Shown piece by piece: positions 43,472 through 51,645 of a stretch of 64,000 nt of DNA. Position numbers and translations under genes: made by a program. The notes beneath the pieces were generated by a model, which saw only the letters and a list, made by a program, of their open reading frames with translations, searched no databases and was not told the origin of the DNA. Position 1 is the first letter of the stretch. Each line of letters begins with the position of its first letter. The stretch is from Bacillota bacterium (lineage in GTDB: Bacteria > Bacillota > Clostridia > Christensenellales > SZUA-584): assembly GCA_023390815.1 (NCBI GenBank), contig JAEWCC010000015.1:67384-131383 (forward strand), written 5' to 3'.

Positions 43472-44134
43472 CTAGTACAGCACAGTCGAGGACGTGTCGT
43501 CTTCAGATATGTAATCCAGTTCCTCCGCGCTTTTAAAATGCCAGAGGTACAAAGACAATGGAGACAGCAGCCAATAAAATACAGCGGACGCAAGCAGGAT
43601 GATTATAGCGAGCCCTTCCCCCATCACTCCCCCTACACGGGATGCGGCAAAGCCGACTGCGTAAAAAAAGGTGCCTTCCGGATAAAACCTGCGCCGGTTT
43701 CGATAGTACTGACTTCCATCCGCTTCTTCAATAAGGGATAGCAATCGAAATCTGTGCGGGATAAAAGCACAATTCAGGTATGCTGAAAACGGAGGCCTTG
43801 GCTTTTTGGATGCTTTTTCACACATATGATCCGAGACGAAATCGGAGTCAAGTTCCACATAACGCGCAAAAAAATATCGGATGGGTGCGATGATGATATA
43901 CAGCGCTAACAATGCAATCAGTGGAAGCAGTCCGAATGGCCTGCCATCCATGAGTGTCAAAATCAAAGCTGCCGGATAGCCAATTATCCAGATCAGCTTA
44001 TAGGCCGTAGTTTTAAGAATCACCCAGCACTTCCCGTTTTTATCCGTGATGGGTTTTAATGATAACGAGTCGCCGATTATCTGACGGTAGAGATGAGTCC
44101 TGTATGTTTTGAAGCTGGGGCGACTCTGTTTCAT
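43472..44134 (-). CDS. Membrane protein, upstream half of a possibly split gene
   Basis: A 220-residue protein with two helices near residues 45-90 and one or two near 170-195; a basic soluble loop lies between (RFFARYVELDSDFVSDH region and KKPRPPFSAYLNCAF). It ends SAEELDYISEDDTSSTVLY at a TAG. The frame stays open after this codon for 197 more codons (see 42878-43471). Together they would give a protein with an N-terminal membrane part, one more helix and a C-terminal outside domain. I do not recognise the family. Confidence 0.65.
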   Translation of the reverse strand: MKQSRPSFKTYRTHLYRQIIGDSLSLKPITDKNGKCWVILKTTAYKLIWIIGYPAALILTLMDGRPFGLLPLIALLALYIIIAPIRYFFARYVELDSDFVSDHMCEKASKKPRPPFSAYLNCAFIPHRFRLLSLIEEADGSQYYRNRRRFYPEGTFFYAVGFAASRVGGVMGEGLAIIILLASAVFYWLLSPLSLYLWHFKSAEELDYISEDDTSSTVLY

Positions 44135-44164
44135 GGATCTCCCCCCGGGTGATTGATATATGAA

Positions 44165-44173
44165 ATTATACCA
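44165..44173 (-). promoter_or_regulatory. Extended -10 promoter of the split membrane-protein gene
   Basis: TGG-TATAAT on the minus strand (TATAAT at plus 44165-44170). Expected start near 44158, 24 bases before the ATG. Confidence 0.55.
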
Positions 44174-44251
44174 TGGATTTACATAAACGTATATATTAAA
44201 AGCAGACCAATATCTTTATCCTCACCCTTCAGTATTAAGGCAAATGGGCAA

Positions 44252-44279
44252 CATGCTTCCCTCGTTTGAGGGAAGCATG
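44252..44279 (-). terminator. Perfect 12-bp palindrome after the ABC exporter operon
   Basis: CATGCTTCCCTC and GAGGGAAGCATG pair around GTTT, about 90 bases past the permease stop. No T run follows on either strand, so it is either an unusual terminator or a transcript-stabilising hairpin. Confidence 0.5.
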
Positions 44280-44369
44280 ATAGTCTTTATCGACCAAGCT
44301 TAAGGCGGATAAATGAGTCCACCCAATATTTAATTTTTCAATTCAAATGGCTGGATTTTATGACGCCTC

Positions 44370-45128
44370 TTATGCAATCTTTCGTTTAAAAGACCTCATC
44401 GCAAAGAACCATGCAACAGCCATAATCCCAACACACCATGCAAGGGCAATCCATATTTCGTTGCCAACAGGCTCAGAGTTCAGCAGTGCGCGTACGGCTT
44501 CCACGATCGACGTTACGGGCTGATTCTCCGCAAAGGCGCGGACGGCAGCAGGCATCGTTTCGGTCGGGGCAAACGCGGAGCTGATAAAGGGCAGGAAGAT
44601 CAGTGGGTACGAGAACGCGGTCGCACCTTCCATAGATTTTGCCGTGAGACCCGGCAGAACCGCAACCCAAGTCAGGGCGAGGGTGAACAGGGCGAGTATC
44701 CCCGTTACGGCAAGCCAGGAAAGGATTCCGGCGCCTGAGCGAAAGCCGATGATCAGGGCAATCAGGAAAATTACAACGACTGAAATCGCATTGGAAACCA
44801 GCGAGGTCAGCACATGCCCCCATAGTATTGACGAGCGTTTGATGGGCATGGAACTGAACCGTGCGAAAAGCCCTCCCTGTATATCCATAAACAGCCGTAA
44901 AGCGGTATAGGCGATGCCGCTGGCAATGGCCATCAGCAGGATACCCGGCAGCAGATAATTCACATAATTCAAGTTATCGGCCATACTCGTCTTGATTGCG
45001 CCGCCGAATACGTAAACGAACAGCAGCATCATCATAATGGGGACAATCGCAACTGTAATAATGGTATCCGGGCTGCGCAGAATATGGCGCATGGAGCGTC
45101 CGAACAGTACGCCTGTCTTGTTTTTCAT
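44370..45128 (-). CDS. ABC-2 type transporter permease (DrrB-like)
   Basis: A 252-residue ABC-2 permease with six hydrophobic helices. It has the DrrB/NodJ-like core NLNYVNYLLPGILLMAIASG and FSSMPIKRSSILWGHVL. It pairs with the ATPase encoded immediately upstream (one-base gap), to export a drug-like or lipid substrate. The late part includes the family pattern LPFISSAFAPTETMPAAVRAF. The operon is led by a PadR regulator, a common arrangement for inducible exporters. Confidence 0.92.
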   Translation of the reverse strand: MKNKTGVLFGRSMRHILRSPDTIITVAIVPIMMMLLFVYVFGGAIKTSMADNLNYVNYLLPGILLMAIASGIAYTALRLFMDIQGGLFARFSSMPIKRSSILWGHVLTSLVSNAISVVVIFLIALIIGFRSGAGILSWLAVTGILALFTLALTWVAVLPGLTAKSMEGATAFSYPLIFLPFISSAFAPTETMPAAVRAFAENQPVTSIVEAVRALLNSEPVGNEIWIALAWCVGIMAVAWFFAMRSFKRKIA

Positions 45129-45129
45129 T

Positions 45130-45891
45130 TTAATTATCCTCCTTTTTACCGATGATCGCGAGGAATATTTCCTCTAACGTCGGCTGTTTTTCGATATATT
45201 CAACTTTCGCGGGCGGGAACAGCTTTTTCAGTTCTTCAAGCGTCCCGTTGGCAATGATTTTACCGCCATGCAGGATTGCAATCCTGTCGGCAAGCTGTTC
45301 CGCTTCCTCCAAATGCTGCGTCGTGAGCAGAATCGTTACACCGCTGCCCGCAAGCTCCTTGACGGTTTTCCAGACTTCAAGCCGCCCCTCCGGGTCAAGC
45401 CCCGTCGTCGGCTCGTCCAGGAAGATGACAGAGGGCATTCCGATCAGGCTCATCGCGATGTCGAGTCTGCGCGTCATGCCGCCGGAATACGTTCCCACCC
45501 GCCGGTCCGCTGCGTCGCGGAGTCCAAAGCGCTCAAGCAGGCTGTCAGCAACTTGGTGAGGATTAGAAACGCTGCGCAATTTGGCAATCAACAAAAGGTT
45601 TTCCCGCCCGGTGAGGATACCGTCCACAGCGGCAAACTGCCCGGTGAGGCTGATCGACTGCCGCACATGGTCGGCCTTTGTTGCCACGTCAAAGCTGTTT
45701 ACTGTGGCGGTGCCTCCGTCTGATTTAAGCAGCGTGGAGAGGATTTTGACAATCGTGGTCTTGCCCGCTCCGTTGCTGCCGAGCAGTGCGAAAATACTTC
45801 CTTTTTCCACTTCAAAATCCACGCCCTTTAGGACATGAAGGTTTTTATACGACTTATTAAGACCTTTCACTTGAATTGCGGTTTCCGTCAT
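45130..45891 (-). CDS. ABC transporter ATP-binding protein (DrrA-like)
   Basis: A 253-residue ATPase of the daunorubicin-resistance (DrrA) type. Walker A is LGSNGAGKTTIVKIL (about 36-50), the signature is TYSGGMTRRLDIA, and Walker B is VIFLDEPTTGLD; the switch histidine follows in TTQHLEEAEQ. It lies between the DUF1048 genes and the permease and overlaps the preceding gene by four bases. Confidence 0.95.
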   Translation of the reverse strand: MTETAIQVKGLNKSYKNLHVLKGVDFEVEKGSIFALLGSNGAGKTTIVKILSTLLKSDGGTATVNSFDVATKADHVRQSISLTGQFAAVDGILTGRENLLLIAKLRSVSNPHQVADSLLERFGLRDAADRRVGTYSGGMTRRLDIAMSLIGMPSVIFLDEPTTGLDPEGRLEVWKTVKELAGSGVTILLTTQHLEEAEQLADRIAILHGGKIIANGTLEELKKLFPPAKVEYIEKQPTLEEIFLAIIGKKEDN

Positions 45892-46259
45892 TTCGTGCCT
45901 TTCTCCTTTCCGAATTTGTTCATAATGTCGCGGTTAAGCTTCTCACGCCAGTCTTCCGTGTATGTCCTGGCGCTGCGCAAAAGTTCGTCGCAGAACGCGG
46001 CTACATCCTGGCCGGTAATCTCCAAAACGTGTTTGCCCTCCACCGCGCCGGCCTCAAACAGCTCTATCAGGTCATAGTGGATCTTCAACATGTCATAACC
46101 GGCCCCCGCCGCGAACATCCACATATGCCCCTGAATTTTCCTAAATACGTACTGATAGTCCTTTGGCAGAGCCTTCACCCTTGCCATCTGCTGCTTGTAC
46201 TCGCGCTTGCCCTCAATTATCTTTTTGATATTGAAGTAATTATCGAAAAACTCAGACAT
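45888..46259 (-). CDS. DUF1048 protein, copy 3
   Basis: A 123-residue helical protein of the DUF1048 family. Shared pattern: a basic N-terminus with KKIIEGKREYKQQMARVKALPKDYQYVFRKIQ, then a central GAVEGKHVLEITGQDVAAFCDEL. The function is unknown; such proteins are typically encoded beside PadR regulators and ABC-2 exporters. It overlaps the ATPase start by four bases, so they are translationally coupled. Confidence 0.88.
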   Translation of the reverse strand: MSEFFDNYFNIKKIIEGKREYKQQMARVKALPKDYQYVFRKIQGHMWMFAAGAGYDMLKIHYDLIELFEAGAVEGKHVLEITGQDVAAFCDELLRSARTYTEDWREKLNRDIMNKFGKEKGTK

Positions 46260-46271
46260 TGATTTCTCCTC

Positions 46272-46625
46272 CTATTCCTTTGTTTTATCCGTATCCTTTT
46301 TCATAGCCTTGCTGACTTCCCGGTTAACCGATTCCTGATAGATATCTGCATAAGTCTTTGAATCTTTAATCAGATCGTCGCAGAAAGCCGCGACATTGCT
46401 GCCTGTCACTTCGAGCACACCTTTCCCCAAGGCCGCGCCCTCTTCAAAAAGGTCGACAATTCCCGAGAGCAAGCTCGTCCCTTCGGTCAGCTCCACAGGT
46501 CCTACCTTAAAGAGGTATTTTTGAATCTCTTTATAAACCAACTGATATTCCTGCGGAAGGGCTTTAACGCGTGCCATGTGCGCCCGCCACTCTTTTTTAC
46601 CTTCAATGATATCTTGTATTCTCAT
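46272..46625 (-). CDS. DUF1048 protein, copy 2
   Basis: A 117-residue DUF1048 protein and the closest relative of copy 3: IEGKKEWRAHMARVKALPQEYQLVYKEIQ aligns with the other's N-terminal region, and GKGVLEVTGSNVAAFCDDL with its centre. It lies 12 bases before copy 3 and 9 bases after copy 1. Confidence 0.88.
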   Translation of the reverse strand: MRIQDIIEGKKEWRAHMARVKALPQEYQLVYKEIQKYLFKVGPVELTEGTSLLSGIVDLFEEGAALGKGVLEVTGSNVAAFCDDLIKDSKTYADIYQESVNREVSKAMKKDTDKTKE

Positions 46626-46634
46626 AGAGACCTC

Positions 46635-46982
46635 CTATTTACCTAACTTTTTAGCGATTGCATTGTTGAGCTGTGCCCGCCACTTGTCTCTGAAGGAGTT
46701 TGCCCCTTCCTCACCGGCCAGCGCTGAGCAGAAGCCTTTGATATCGTCACCCAAAACTTCCTTTGCACTCTGACCATCCGCCGCCGTTTCTTCCAGCAGA
46801 CCAAGCACACCATCCAGAATTGGCATGAGGTTGCGGCCTGTAAAATCGGTATGCGGCCAAAGATTCGCTTTAATTTCCTCCCATGCCGCTTGATAATCGG
46901 CAGGCATCCGTTTGGCTCGCGACTCAAAAGCTTTCAATTCTTTGGTCATGTCGCTGCCTGTGATCCTTTCCCAGAAATTCAT
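46635..46982 (-). CDS. DUF1048 protein, copy 1
   Basis: A 115-residue DUF1048 protein, more divergent than the other two: MTKELKAFESRAKRMPADYQAAWEEIK and AKEVLGDDIKGFCSAL. It begins directly at the PadR stop, so expression is tied to the regulator. Three tandem copies point to repeated duplication. Confidence 0.88.
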   Translation of the reverse strand: MNFWERITGSDMTKELKAFESRAKRMPADYQAAWEEIKANLWPHTDFTGRNLMPILDGVLGLLEETAADGQSAKEVLGDDIKGFCSALAGEEGANSFRDKWRAQLNNAIAKKLGK

Positions 46983-47309
46983 TTATTTTATCTCCTTTAA
47001 CTCGTTAATTTTAGTGGATACGAATTCCCATCTTGCCCAGAACTTTTGCAGTTCTTCACGCCCCGCATCGTTAAGCGCGAAAAACTTTCTCGGCGGTCCC
47101 ATGTCCGACGGCTTTTTTTCTATGTCCACAAGCTTATTTTTCTCGAGTCGCACCAAAATGGTGTAAACAGTTCCTTCAACCACATCGGTGAAGCCGAGGG
47201 CATTCAGACGCCGTGTAATTTCGTAGCCGTAGGTCTCCTTGCGGCTGATGATTTCGAGAACGCAGCCCTCCAGCACGCCTTTAAGCATCTCCGTCAAATC
47301 TTCCAACAT
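46983..47309 (-). CDS. PadR family regulator of the DUF1048-ABC operon
   Basis: A PadR-type winged-helix repressor of 108 residues. The DNA-binding part is VLEIISRKETYGYEITRRLN and VVEGTVYTILVRLEKNKLV; the C-terminal dimer helix follows PRKFFALNDAGREELQKF. I use the ATG at 47309, since the GTG two codons earlier forms part of the AGAGGTG ribosome site. It heads the operon of three DUF1048 genes and an ABC-2 exporter, which it probably represses together with itself. Confidence 0.93.
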   Translation of the reverse strand: MLEDLTEMLKGVLEGCVLEIISRKETYGYEITRRLNALGFTDVVEGTVYTILVRLEKNKLVDIEKKPSDMGPPRKFFALNDAGREELQKFWARWEFVSTKINELKEIK

Positions 47310-47321
47310 AATCACCTCTGC

Positions 47322-47353
47322 TATTCTGTATGACTTATATTCTGTATTACTTA
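47322..47353. promoter_or_regulatory. Direct repeats upstream of padR, possible operator
   Basis: TATTCTGTATGACTTA and TATTCTGTATTACTTA lie head to tail just before the padR ribosome site, with one mismatch and a 16-base period. The position fits an autoregulatory site, although PadR proteins more often bind inverted repeats. Confidence 0.5.
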
Positions 47354-47516
47354 CTACCGCTATATAGTACCACGCAGTAGCGCAATTGTAAATAGGTATT
47401 TTTTACGACCTGATAATATCTCCTTGAATGATAAAGATACCTGCGGTTCCGAAGTGATCCCAAAACATAGACACAAAGCTATTCCGTTGTCGATTGGATG
47501 CCGTCGTCTTTATACC

Positions 47517-47553
47517 AAGACGGCAGCTACCAATCATGGGTAGCTGCCGTTCA
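47517..47553. terminator. Long hairpin after the pentapeptide-repeat gene
   Basis: ACGGCAGCTACC and GGTAGCTGCCGT pair perfectly around a 7-base loop about 35 bases past the stop. The flanks lack a strong T run. Confidence 0.6.
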
Positions 47554-47585
47554 TCATCATGGATTTATTTCCGTTGTCTTTACCC

Positions 47586-48305
47586 CTATATCACCGTTAC
47601 TTTGGAGAGGTCGGCTTTCTGGCCCCTCAGCACAGCATAGGTCAGCTTATCGATGGTAGCACCGTCAAAAATCGTCTTTTTCACCTCGCTGTGCCGGAAC
47701 GAAACGTTACGGATCACGGAGTTTTTAAACGACGTGGCCTTCAGCTCCGACTTTTCAAATGCCGTATTGCTGAGCGTAAGCCCTTCAAAAGAGGCGCTTG
47801 TCAAGTCCGAGGACGTAAACTCCGTGTTAGTTAAGTTGCAGCCAATAAAGCTCGCCTTTTTCAGGCTTGAACCCTTGAACTTCGCGCCCGAGAGGTCCGC
47901 GCCGTCAAACCTGACATTGGTCAGGTCCGCGCCTTTAAACGTACTGTTCTTTAAGTCCGCTCCGCGGAAATCCGAGCCCCGAAGATCGCTGTAGTTGAAC
48001 TTTCCGTCATGCACTGCCACGCCCGCAAGGTCAGAGTCTCTTAAGTCGATCATCGATAGATCCTTTCGGGTCGTTTGCTGCAGCTGCCTCGTATTTCTGG
48101 CAATCCCTTCGATCATTTCCGAGATATCGCCCACCGATTCGATGGTCTTATTGAAGGCGTCCTCCTCGTTTAGGCCCTGCGCCATCAGGTCCTGCATCTT
48201 CTCCTCCAGGTCGCTCACCAGCTCCTCCTTTAAATCGCTCACCGTATGCAGGTCTTCATAGGGAGCAAATATACCATCCAGATATTTTTCCAGTTTCCCA
48301 TTCAT
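47586..48305 (-). CDS. Pentapeptide-repeat protein with N-terminal DUF1700-like segment
   Basis: A 239-residue soluble protein. Residues 1-75 (YLDGIFAPYEDLHTVSDLKEEL, then LNEEDAFNKTIESVGDISEMI) resemble the N-terminal segment found in PadR-associated membrane proteins (DUF1700 or permease-prefix type). From about residue 90 there are some 20 pentapeptide repeats of the A(D/N)LXX kind (for instance DLRGSDFRGADLKNSTF), predicting a right-handed quadrilateral beta-helix. Similar folds mimic DNA or act as partner proteins; no target is known here. It starts 41 bases after a PadR gene and is probably its regulated target. Confidence 0.88.
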   Translation of the reverse strand: MNGKLEKYLDGIFAPYEDLHTVSDLKEELVSDLEEKMQDLMAQGLNEEDAFNKTIESVGDISEMIEGIARNTRQLQQTTRKDLSMIDLRDSDLAGVAVHDGKFNYSDLRGSDFRGADLKNSTFKGADLTNVRFDGADLSGAKFKGSSLKKASFIGCNLTNTEFTSSDLTSASFEGLTLSNTAFEKSELKATSFKNSVIRNVSFRHSEVKKTIFDGATIDKLTYAVLRGQKADLSKVTVI

Positions 48306-48346
48306 TGTTGTGATTCCTTTCTCAAATTTCAAACTTTTTGACCGCT

Positions 48347-48676
48347 TTAAAGCAGTTGATCCAGAATACGCTTTGCGTATTCCCAGTTGCTCTTGTTTTC
48401 ATGATAGGTTTCCCTGCCCTTCCCGGTAATGCTATAGTATCGCCTTCGTCCGCCCTGATTTCCCTCGCCCCAGTACGATGTGATGCAGCCGTCGCTCTCC
48501 AGCCGCTTTAAGCTTGAGTACATCGTTGCTTCCTTAAGCTCGTAGCCGCCGCCGGAATTTGATGCGATGAGCTTACTGATCTCATATCCGTATTTATCGC
48601 CGTCTGTCAGCAGCTTTAATATCATGGTGTCCGTGTGTCCCCTCAGCAAATCCGATGAAATCATATTATCAGCCAT
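48347..48676 (-). CDS. PadR family regulator of the pentapeptide-repeat gene
   Basis: A second PadR regulator, 109 residues. MILKLLTDGDKYGYEISKLI and LKEATMYSSLKRLESDG form the winged helix; GGRRRYYSITGKGRE is the wing and start of the dimer helix. The ATG at 48676 has GGAGG 7 bases upstream. It lies 15 bases after the predicted transcription start, with palindromes around the promoter, so it is likely autoregulated together with the pentapeptide gene. Confidence 0.93.
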   Translation of the reverse strand: MADNMISSDLLRGHTDTMILKLLTDGDKYGYEISKLIASNSGGGYELKEATMYSSLKRLESDGCITSYWGEGNQGGRRRYYSITGKGRETYHENKSNWEYAKRILDQLL

Positions 48677-48697
48677 GTTTGCACCTCCATAGTCACA

Positions 48698-48749
48698 TTT
48701 ATATATCATAGTACCTCGTCTGTCAAGGTATTTTTATTATCATAATACC
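48698..48749 (-). promoter_or_regulatory. Promoter and inverted repeats upstream of the second padR
   Basis: On the minus strand a perfect TTGACA (plus 48721-48726), a 17-bp spacer and TATAAA (plus 48698-48703). GGTATT...AATACC (48727-48749) lies just upstream of the -35, and GTACC...GGTA (48711-48730) overlaps it. These are likely PadR operators. Confidence 0.7.
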
Positions 48750-48775
48750 ACTTTTATTTGAATAGTTTTGCGGGA

Positions 48776-48803
48776 AAATAAAAAGAAGCGCACGCCACGC
48801 TTC
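48776..48803 (-). terminator. Terminator of the ABC-F gene
   Basis: On the minus strand GAAGCG-TGGCGTG-CGCTTC is followed by TTTTTATTTT. Confidence 0.85.
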
Positions 48804-48854
48804 ATTTTGACGAAAGCCTTATAAATACAGAAAATCGGGGTTTAACACTGCCGG

Positions 48855-50651
48855 CTACTTGCCTTCCTGCATTTTTTCCGCAATGTCGTTTAAATAAAGC
48901 CATCTCTCCATTTTCTCGTGCAATTCCGCCTCCAGCGCCGACTCTTCCTTCAGCAGCTCTTCCAGAAGGACATAATTGCTCGCTTCCTTCTCAATATCCT
49001 TTTTCACTTTATCGAGACGCTGTTCCAATTCCGCAATCACGCTGTCGATAACGCCGTACTCCTTCTGTTCGCCGAACGTAAACTTTGCTTTAGTTGGAGG
49101 CTTGTTTATCGGCTCGCTTGGGGTCGTCTGCTTTTTAACCGCCGCTTTTAGTTCCTGCTGCTTTTGCGACTCTTCAAAGTCACGCAGATAATCCGAATAT
49201 CCTCCGAGTATCTGCTTAATCGTTCCGTTTTCCTGGAATACGAAAATTCTTTCCGCGATCTTATTTAAGAAATAGCGGTCATGTGAAACCGCGACGACTG
49301 CCCCGTTAAAGCTCTCCAGATAATCCTCCAGGATTATCAGCGTCATGATGTCAAGGTCATTCGTCGGCTCATCCAGCAGAAGAACATTCGGCGCTTCCAT
49401 GATCGTGCGCAGCAAAAAAAGCCTTCTTCTCTCGCCGCCGGACAACCGTCCAATTGTATTGTACTGCTGGCTGGCCGGAAAGAGAAACTTCTCCAGCATC
49501 TGCGTGGCCGTCAGCGTGCCGTCCGTGGTAACGATATTCTCGGCACCATCACGGATATAGTCGATCACGCGAAGCGAAGTATCCATCTCTTCGCATTCCT
49601 GAGAGAAGAAGCCGATTTTTACCGTATCCCCCGTCTCCACAGTTCCTGAGTCCGCACTCAATCTGCCGCTCATCATCTTAAGCAACGTGGATTTGCCGCA
49701 CCCGTTTTTGCCGAGGATACCGATGCGGTCATTTCGCATCAGCATGTATTCAAAATCCGATACAAGCGGCTTACTATCGAAGCTTTTGGATATATGGTTC
49801 AAATAAATCGTCTTTTTGCCCATCCGGGTCGTCACCGAATTGATGTCCAGCTTTTGGGCGGCTGCCGGGCCTTCCATGCCGCTCAGTTCGTTAAACCGAT
49901 CGATCCGGGCTTTGCTTTTGGTGCTGCGCGCCCTTGCCCCGCGCTGCATCCATTCAAGCTCCCTTTTCAGAAAACTCCGGCGCTTTCGGTCCGAGGCGAT
50001 CTCCATTTCCTCGCGCTGCGCTTTCAGTTCCAGAAACTTCGAATAATTCGCCTCATAACTGTAGAGAGAACCGTTATCGATCTCGACGATTTTGTTGGCG
50101 ACCCTGTCCAAAAAATAACGGTCATGCGTCACCATCAGTATCGCACCCGTATACTTTTGCAGATACTTCTCCAGCCACTGTACCATTTCACTGTCAATAT
50201 GGTTGGTGGGCTCGTCCAGTATTAACAGGTCGCTGGGATGAATGAGCGCGCTTGCAATGGAAACGCGTTTCTTCTCGCCGCCGGACAGCAGCCTTACATC
50301 CTTGTCAAAATCCTTAATACCCAGCTTGGTTAATATGGTTTTGGCTTCATGCTCCTTCAGCTCTTTGATCTCTCTGGAAGCGCCTTTAAAAACCTGCTCG
50401 AGTATGGTTGTATCCTCTTCGAAAACCGGGTTCTGGGGCAGATAGCCGACTCTCAGGCCTCCCGCCTTGGTAATCGAACCCAAATCCGCAGTTTCCTCTC
50501 CTGCGATAATCTTTAGAAAGGTTGATTTTCCCGTGCCGTTGATACCCACGACGCCGATTTTATCCCCTTCGCTGATATACAGCGAGATATCCTGAAGCAG
50601 TACCTTTTCACTATAGCTTTTTGTGATATTGACTGCCGAACATAATACCAA
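48855..50651 (-). CDS. ABC-F family ATPase (Uup-like)
   Basis: A 598-residue soluble protein with two ABC domains and no membrane part, the ABC-F architecture that acts on ribosomes. Walker A motifs are GINGTGKST (about 38-46) and GKNGCGKST; signatures LLSGGEKKR and RLSGGERRR; both Walker B motifs end LDEPTN. The interdomain linker has RKRRSFLKRELEWMQRGARA, and the C-terminal 80 residues form a coiled coil as in Uup. Resistance to ribosome-targeting antibiotics cannot be inferred without comparison. The start is a TTG with GGAG 9 bases upstream. Confidence 0.93.
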   Translation of the reverse strand: MVLCSAVNITKSYSEKVLLQDISLYISEGDKIGVVGINGTGKSTFLKIIAGEETADLGSITKAGGLRVGYLPQNPVFEEDTTILEQVFKGASREIKELKEHEAKTILTKLGIKDFDKDVRLLSGGEKKRVSIASALIHPSDLLILDEPTNHIDSEMVQWLEKYLQKYTGAILMVTHDRYFLDRVANKIVEIDNGSLYSYEANYSKFLELKAQREEMEIASDRKRRSFLKRELEWMQRGARARSTKSKARIDRFNELSGMEGPAAAQKLDINSVTTRMGKKTIYLNHISKSFDSKPLVSDFEYMLMRNDRIGILGKNGCGKSTLLKMMSGRLSADSGTVETGDTVKIGFFSQECEEMDTSLRVIDYIRDGAENIVTTDGTLTATQMLEKFLFPASQQYNTIGRLSGGERRRLFLLRTIMEAPNVLLLDEPTNDLDIMTLIILEDYLESFNGAVVAVSHDRYFLNKIAERIFVFQENGTIKQILGGYSDYLRDFEESQKQQELKAAVKKQTTPSEPINKPPTKAKFTFGEQKEYGVIDSVIAELEQRLDKVKKDIEKEASNYVLLEELLKEESALEAELHEKMERWLYLNDIAEKMQEGK

Positions 50652-50819
50652 GTTAATTTACTCCTTAACACTAAACTAAACTTAACAATTCGTGATTGCT
50701 CCTGATTATATCATAACAGGCGCAATCCTGCACTTTGTGCTAAAATTGAGTATATAGATTACGAGGTGCCTGCGAGCAGCACGTGCACGCAGCACATAAG
50801 CAAAGAAAAGGAGAGAACG

Positions 50820-51011
50820 ATGGACGGTAAAAAGAGAAGTGATATTCATATCGGCGATACCGTAATGGTGGTGCAAAAGCAGCATCAGGGCAGCGGAGAA
50901 CTCACAGAGGGCGTCGTCAGAAGGATATTGACCAACTCCGCCGTTCACCCGCATGGCATCAAGGTCATGCTGGAAAGCGGCATTGTCGGCAGGGTAAAAG
51001 AAATCCGATAG
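50820..51011 (+). CDS. ywbE: YwbE-like small protein (DUF2196)
   Basis: A 63-residue protein of the YwbE/DUF2196 family. The middle reads GELTEGVVRRILTNSAVHPHGIKVMLESG, the family hallmark, and it ends VGRVKEIR. It probably folds as a small beta barrel; function unknown. AAGGAGAG lies 6 bases before the ATG at 50820. An extended -10 (TGC-TAAAAT, near 50740-50748) may be its promoter. Confidence 0.9.
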   Translation: MDGKKRSDIHIGDTVMVVQKQHQGSGELTEGVVRRILTNSAVHPHGIKVMLESGIVGRVKEIR

Positions 51012-51065
51012 CTCCGCCTTGTGAGCAATCGGAAAGTCTGCGCCCATGTTCGCCGCCTTGCTTAC

Positions 51066-51407
51066 CTATGCTGTTGGAAACACCACCACCAGCAGCATCT
51101 TGAAGCGCTCGGGCGCTTCCACCGCATGCGGCACGGTTGCGGGCATAACCACCGCCTGCCCCGCGGCTGCGATGTGCTCCTGACCGCCGATGGTCAGTTT
51201 CGCTTTGCCGTCCAGCACGTACACGAGCGCGTCGCCGCTCGACTCGTGGGAACTGATCTCTTCGCCGCTGTCGAACGCGAACAGCGTGATGCTGACCGCC
51301 TTGTTCTGCACCAGTGTGCGGCTGACGATCTGTCCCGGCTGATACGTGACCAGCTCCGCCATCTCCACAGCTTTTTCAAAATCGATGTTCTTGAGTATGT
51401 TGCTCAT
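51066..51407 (-). CDS. Small cupin-domain protein
   Basis: A single-domain cupin of 113 residues. Cupin motif 1 is degenerate, near EISSHESSGDALVYVLDGK, and motif 2 is around PATVPHAVEAPERF with the usual histidine. The fold is a beta barrel that may bind one metal ion. Such stand-alone cupins are of unknown role. It converges with ywbE. Confidence 0.88.
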   Translation of the reverse strand: MSNILKNIDFEKAVEMAELVTYQPGQIVSRTLVQNKAVSITLFAFDSGEEISSHESSGDALVYVLDGKAKLTIGGQEHIAAAGQAVVMPATVPHAVEAPERFKMLLVVVFPTA

Positions 51408-51561
51408 AGTCTTTCTCTCCTCGCATCATGTATCAAAGACATTTTTCCCGTAGCATGCGGGCACAATGCGCCGCACCCTTTTTATCCCTTATGCCCAATG
51501 TAAAGTTTATTATATCGGGAAAATATAATTGGTTCAATACGCCGCCCGTTGCAGAATCAAA

Positions 51562-51588
51562 CCAAAAAAGCCCCGCGCGGGGGCTTTT
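51562..51588. terminator. Strong hairpin terminator
   Basis: AAAAAGCCCC and GGGGCTTTTT form a long stem around CGCGCG with A and T flanks on both sides. It ends the minus-strand membrane-protein gene upstream. Confidence 0.88.
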
Positions 51589-51645
51589 TCGGCTGCCTTT
51601 TCAGTTACTGTTATTGGTGGGAAGAAAAGGGATGGTACGCTTTGC

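Noticed and set aside
44280..44369. Possible small gene after the ABC permease
   Set aside because: No start with a ribosome site and no coding pattern; only AT-rich sequence near a palindrome.
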